Source: CAZDKK01 sp964506245 (lineage in GTDB: Bacteria > Eisenbacteria > RBG-16-71-46 > CAIMUX01 > WJJG01). Taken from it: a stretch of 64,000 nucleotides of DNA. Every line of letters begins with the position of its first letter. Position 1 is the stretch's first letter. The stretch lies in contig CAZDKK010000004.1 of NCBI GenBank assembly GCA_964506245.1, positions 62,001 through 126,000 on the forward strand. Reading direction: 5' to 3'. Below the pieces are notes generated by a model. It searched no databases, had not been told where the DNA came from, and was given only the letters and a program-made list of their open reading frames with translations. Both the position numbers and the translations under genes were made by a program. This document shows, piece after piece, positions 61,202 through 64,000 of this stretch.

Positions 61202-62673
61202 GGCCGCGGTCCGGCATGCGCGTGCCGGTCCTCCCACGCCTGCCGCCAGGTCCAGCCCGCGATCAGCCAGTAGACCAGGTTGGTGGGGTTGGTGCGCATC
61301 GTGCCGTTCGAGAAGTTCATCAAGAGCAAGACCAGCACCGCCGATCCCACGATGAAGCCCATCGCGCGCCGCTCGGGCGACGCGCTGCGACAGAGCCGCC
61401 GGAGCGCCCAGAAGGGCAGCGTGTACAAGAGGACGATCACGGCCAATCCCACCAGGCCGCACTCGAGGGCGATGTTCATCCACGCATTGTCGGTGCTCAG
61501 CCCCCCCGACCCTCCCGCGGCCAGCCCCAGCCTCTGGAAGACGCCGGTGTCAGCCGTGGCACCCAGGCCCAGGCCGAGCAGCGGCTCGCCCGCCAGGATG
61601 TTCAGGGCGTTGGCGTTGTTGTGGGCACGGACCTGAAGCGACGTCCCGAGCCCCTCGCGCACGACGAACGAGGCGATCAGCCGGTTGCGCACCAGGTCGC
61701 CGACCTGGATGTAGGCGATCGTCCCCACCACCAGCAGGCCAACCAGGAGCCCGAGCAGCAGGCGCGGGTTTCGTGAGCGCACCGCCAGGATCACGATGAA
61801 GAGGACCGCGCCCACGAGCACGGTCATGTTGTAGGTCATCACCAGCGTATAAGCACTGAGCAGGAGCGTCAGCGCCACGAGCCAGCGCTGCCCGCGCGAG
61901 CGGACACGCCCCCACAGGTAGAGGCACAGGACGATCCCGATGAAGGCGAAGGAGGCCAGCGCGATCTGGTCGTCCAGCGTGGAGAAGACGCGCTGGTACT
62001 TCTGCCCGCTGATGGGGTCCTCGACGGCGAAGGCGACAGCGCCCGTCTCGAGGCTGAGGCCCATGCTATGCAGCTCGGCGAAGCCCATCAGGGACTGCAC
62101 CACCGCGCCCAGGCCCACCATCCAGACGAGCGCGACCACCCACCAGAGGAAGCGGCGGGTATCGCGCGCGTCGCCGGATGTCTCCAGGGCGAGGAACAAC
62201 AACGGCGGGTAGAGCAGGTGCCCCTTGTAGGCGTTGAGGATGGGCAGCACCGGCACCTGGCGCGCCATGGCGATCACGGCCAGCAGCGCGACGAAGACGA
62301 CGGCGAGGAGCATCGTCAGGAAGGGTATCCGCGCAGCGTCCCACCAGGGCTGCCGGCGCCATGTCAGAACGCGCGAGAGCGCCCAGACGGGAAACGCGCC
62401 GAAGAAGACCATCCCCTTGAGCCAGCCGAGCGGGACATCGCTGAAGCGGCCGACCAGCGGCGCGGCGATCGCGATGAGCAGAAACGCCGCCAGGAAGAGC
62501 CCCGGGCGGCGGATCAGCGCGTAGAGCGCAAGCCAAAGGGCCAGGGGCGCGAGGATCGCGAGCAGTCCCCCGTGGGGTGGCAGATAGACCATGCCGGCCA
62601 CGTAGATCGCCAGACCGAGGATCAGGAGCGGGACCGACAGGTCGCGCCAGACGATGCTCCGCACGGCGATCAA
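61198..62673 (-). CDS. O-antigen ligase/Wzy-like membrane protein
   Basis: 491-residue membrane protein with ten or more hydrophobic helices and a long periplasmic loop between the last pairs (VRAHNNANALNILAGEPLLG, ATADTGVFQRLG, STDNAWMNIALECGLVGL), the layout of the O-antigen ligase/polymerase superfamily. The start is taken as TTG 62673; GTG 62664 is an alternative. Coupled to the glycosyltransferase. Ligase and polymerase cannot be told apart from sequence alone. Confidence 0.8.
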   Translation of the reverse strand: MIAVRSIVWRDLSVPLLILGLAIYVAGMVYLPPHGGLLAILAPLALWLALYALIRRPGLFLAAFLLIAIAAPLVGRFSDVPLGWLKGMVFFGAFPVWALSRVLTWRRQPWWDAARIPFLTMLLAVVFVALLAVIAMARQVPVLPILNAYKGHLLYPPLLFLALETSGDARDTRRFLWWVVALVWMVGLGAVVQSLMGFAELHSMGLSLETGAVAFAVEDPISGQKYQRVFSTLDDQIALASFAFIGIVLCLYLWGRVRSRGQRWLVALTLLLSAYTLVMTYNMTVLVGAVLFIVILAVRSRNPRLLLGLLVGLLVVGTIAYIQVGDLVRNRLIASFVVREGLGTSLQVRAHNNANALNILAGEPLLGLGLGATADTGVFQRLGLAAGGSGGLSTDNAWMNIALECGLVGLAVIVLLYTLPFWALRRLCRSASPERRAMGFIVGSAVLVLLLMNFSNGTMRTNPTNLVYWLIAGWTWRQAWEDRHAHAGPRP

Positions 62674-62711
62674 CCCTGCACCCCCCGGCCGGTGTGGCCG
62701 GCGACCCAGGT

Positions 62712-63998
62712 CTAGGCGCGAGCCGCCGGCGGACGCGGGAACCACGCTGCGCGCCGCCGCTCGAACCACTCCAGGACACCGGCCGCGGCGATGCCGAACA
62801 ACACCCCCGCGAACGCCGCCCCCAGCACCATCATCTTGCGCTTGGGCGAGTCGCGCTCCTCGGGCGGTACGGCCGGATCGAGCACCTGGATGGTCGGCGT
62901 GTCGCGCGCCTCCTCGATCTTGGCCTGGTAGTACTGCTCGCGAATGTACGTCTGGAGTTGGAGCTGGGCGGTCAGCTCGCGTTCGTAGCCCGCCAGCCGC
63001 AGCTCCAACGACGGGATGCGCGAGGCTGGCAGGTCGATCTGCGTGTCCGCCGCGCTCGCATCCCCGCTGCTGGTGCGTTCCAGCTCGCTCAGCCGTCGCC
63101 GCTGCTGCTCGATCGTGCTGCGCAGTGCGCGGACGACGGGGTTCTCCTCCGTCATGGTCTGCAGGGCGATCCCCAGCTCGATCTCCTTCTCGAGCAGCTG
63201 CCCCTTGAGCATGGCGGCCGTCTCGACGAGCGCCTTGGTCTGCGCGTCCAGCGCCAGGGCACCGTGTTCCTCGCGGAAGCTCGTCAGCTCCTCGCCCAGG
63301 CGGCGGACCGTCTCCTCGTTGATCTCGAACTGCCGCTCGAGGTAGATCCGGATCTGCTTCGCCCGCGAGAGGCTCTTCTCACGGTTCACCTGATCGAGCT
63401 GCGCGACGTAGGCATTGACCAGGTCCGCCGCGCGCTGCCGCGCGATCTCGTCGCTGGCGCGGCCAGCGAACCAGCCGGTGAAGCCCTTGGCGGTGATCTC
63501 CAGCATGCCGGCGTCCATCAGGTTGAACCGCGAGCGTCTCTGGACCATCGCCACGGCCGCTTCCATCGCCGCGCGCTCGCTGCGGTCGCGCTGCTTGAGC
63601 CAATCGAGCGCGCCCACCTGGCGGACCACCGCCTCGGCGACGGTGCGGCTCTGCAGGATCTGCTTGAAGAGCCGGGCCGAGTTGCCCGTGTCGCTCTGCA
63701 GCCCCAGGAAGCCGAGCGCGCCCGACGCGCCCGGCAGCCCGATGAAGGTCTGGTTGTTGGCTTCCGTGGGGGGCAGCAGCGTGCAGCGGGCGATGTAGGT
63801 GCGGGGCATGACCAAGGAGAGGAGGATCGCGAGGAGGGTGAAGGCCGCCACGGATGCGATCAGCAACCCGCGCCGGCGCCACAGCACGCCGAACACCGCC
63901 TCGATGCTCGGATCGCCCGAGCGGATGTCCTGATCCGCCAAGACCGCGTTCCTCCAACCCGCCGCCGGCCCGGCCGTGGCCTCCGTAGCTGCCGTCAC
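62712..63998 (-). CDS. Wzz-type chain-length determinant (start near window edge)
   Basis: 428 residues visible. A first membrane helix (LLIASVAAFTLLAILLSLVM) is followed by a large periplasmic coiled-coil region (~150-370) and a second helix after PKRKMMVLGAAFAGVLFGIAAAGV, the two-helix polysaccharide co-polymerase layout with the proline-rich motif before the second helix. No cytoplasmic kinase domain is attached. The GTG at 63998 is two bases from the window end, so the true start may lie further upstream. Confidence 0.82.
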   Translation of the reverse strand: MTAATEATAGPAAGWRNAVLADQDIRSGDPSIEAVFGVLWRRRGLLIASVAAFTLLAILLSLVMPRTYIARCTLLPPTEANNQTFIGLPGASGALGFLGLQSDTGNSARLFKQILQSRTVAEAVVRQVGALDWLKQRDRSERAAMEAAVAMVQRRSRFNLMDAGMLEITAKGFTGWFAGRASDEIARQRAADLVNAYVAQLDQVNREKSLSRAKQIRIYLERQFEINEETVRRLGEELTSFREEHGALALDAQTKALVETAAMLKGQLLEKEIELGIALQTMTEENPVVRALRSTIEQQRRRLSELERTSSGDASAADTQIDLPASRIPSLELRLAGYERELTAQLQLQTYIREQYYQAKIEEARDTPTIQVLDPAVPPEERDSPKRKMMVLGAAFAGVLFGIAAAGVLEWFERRRAAWFPRPPAARA

Positions 63999-64000
63999 CC

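Overview
The window is GC-rich chromosomal DNA (roughly two-thirds G+C by eye) from an uncultured-type Gram-negative bacterium. The best taxonomic hints are a secreted protein ending in a FlgD/T9SS-type sorting fold (27139-28917), a Wzx/Wzz/SLBB envelope polysaccharide locus and many kinase and sigma54-type regulators. Together these suggest a member of the FCB group (an Eisenbacteria- or Krumholzibacteriota-like lineage). This placement is an inference and not firm.

1-14.2 kb is a defence and accessory island. It opens with a Hachiman system (hamA 2806-3597 and hamB, which runs off the left edge). Next comes a compact graspetide (omega-ester/amide RiPP) cluster: precursor peptide 5455-5682, ATP-grasp ligase 4480-5442 and a three-helix membrane protein 3812-4471. 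The core DISARM triad drmA-drmB-drmC follows (6521-12526), without visible methyltransferases. Last is an unknown gene coupled to a broken PIN-domain toxin gene (12857-14236).

14.2-27 kb is a patchwork of mobile-element debris and small accessory modules. There is an integrase remnant fused to a copy of a kinase tail (a 156-bp duplication), a secreted esterase-like lipoprotein, an IS66 TnpA remnant, a possible group II intron 5' piece and a Ser/Thr kinase with a C-terminal membrane anchor. An array of degenerate ~83-bp repeats follows. A lysis cassette (holin plus GH108 muramidase) lies beside a divergent ECF sigma factor and an unknown gene. Two HExxH metallopeptidase-like proteins and a stand-alone acyltransferase complete the region.

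27-42.6 kb is largely chromosomal. It holds the sorting-domain protein and a tandem-GNAT protein. A regulatory operon (protein kinase-TPR, sigma54 activator, secreted protein) lies behind four NtrC-like dyads and a candidate sigma54 promoter at 36201-36334. It is followed by a TIM-barrel isomerase-like protein, a membrane alkaline-phosphatase-superfamily protein, a ScfR-type regulator and an AmgK-like sugar kinase.

42.7-49.9 kb is one chemosensory operon: cheA-REC, cheW, cheB, a REC protein, cheR, cheY and cheC, with no receptor gene. 49.9-52.2 kb carries a MurU-like nucleotidyltransferase and a NamZ-like exo-muramidase, which with the AmgK-like kinase suggest MurNAc recycling. 52.3-64 kb is a polysaccharide synthesis and export cluster: PaaK/CapK-like enzyme and flippase on the plus strand, and Wzz, O-antigen ligase, glycosyltransferase, SLBB export protein, heparinase-like protein and CapA on the minus strand, mostly with overlapping start and stop codons.
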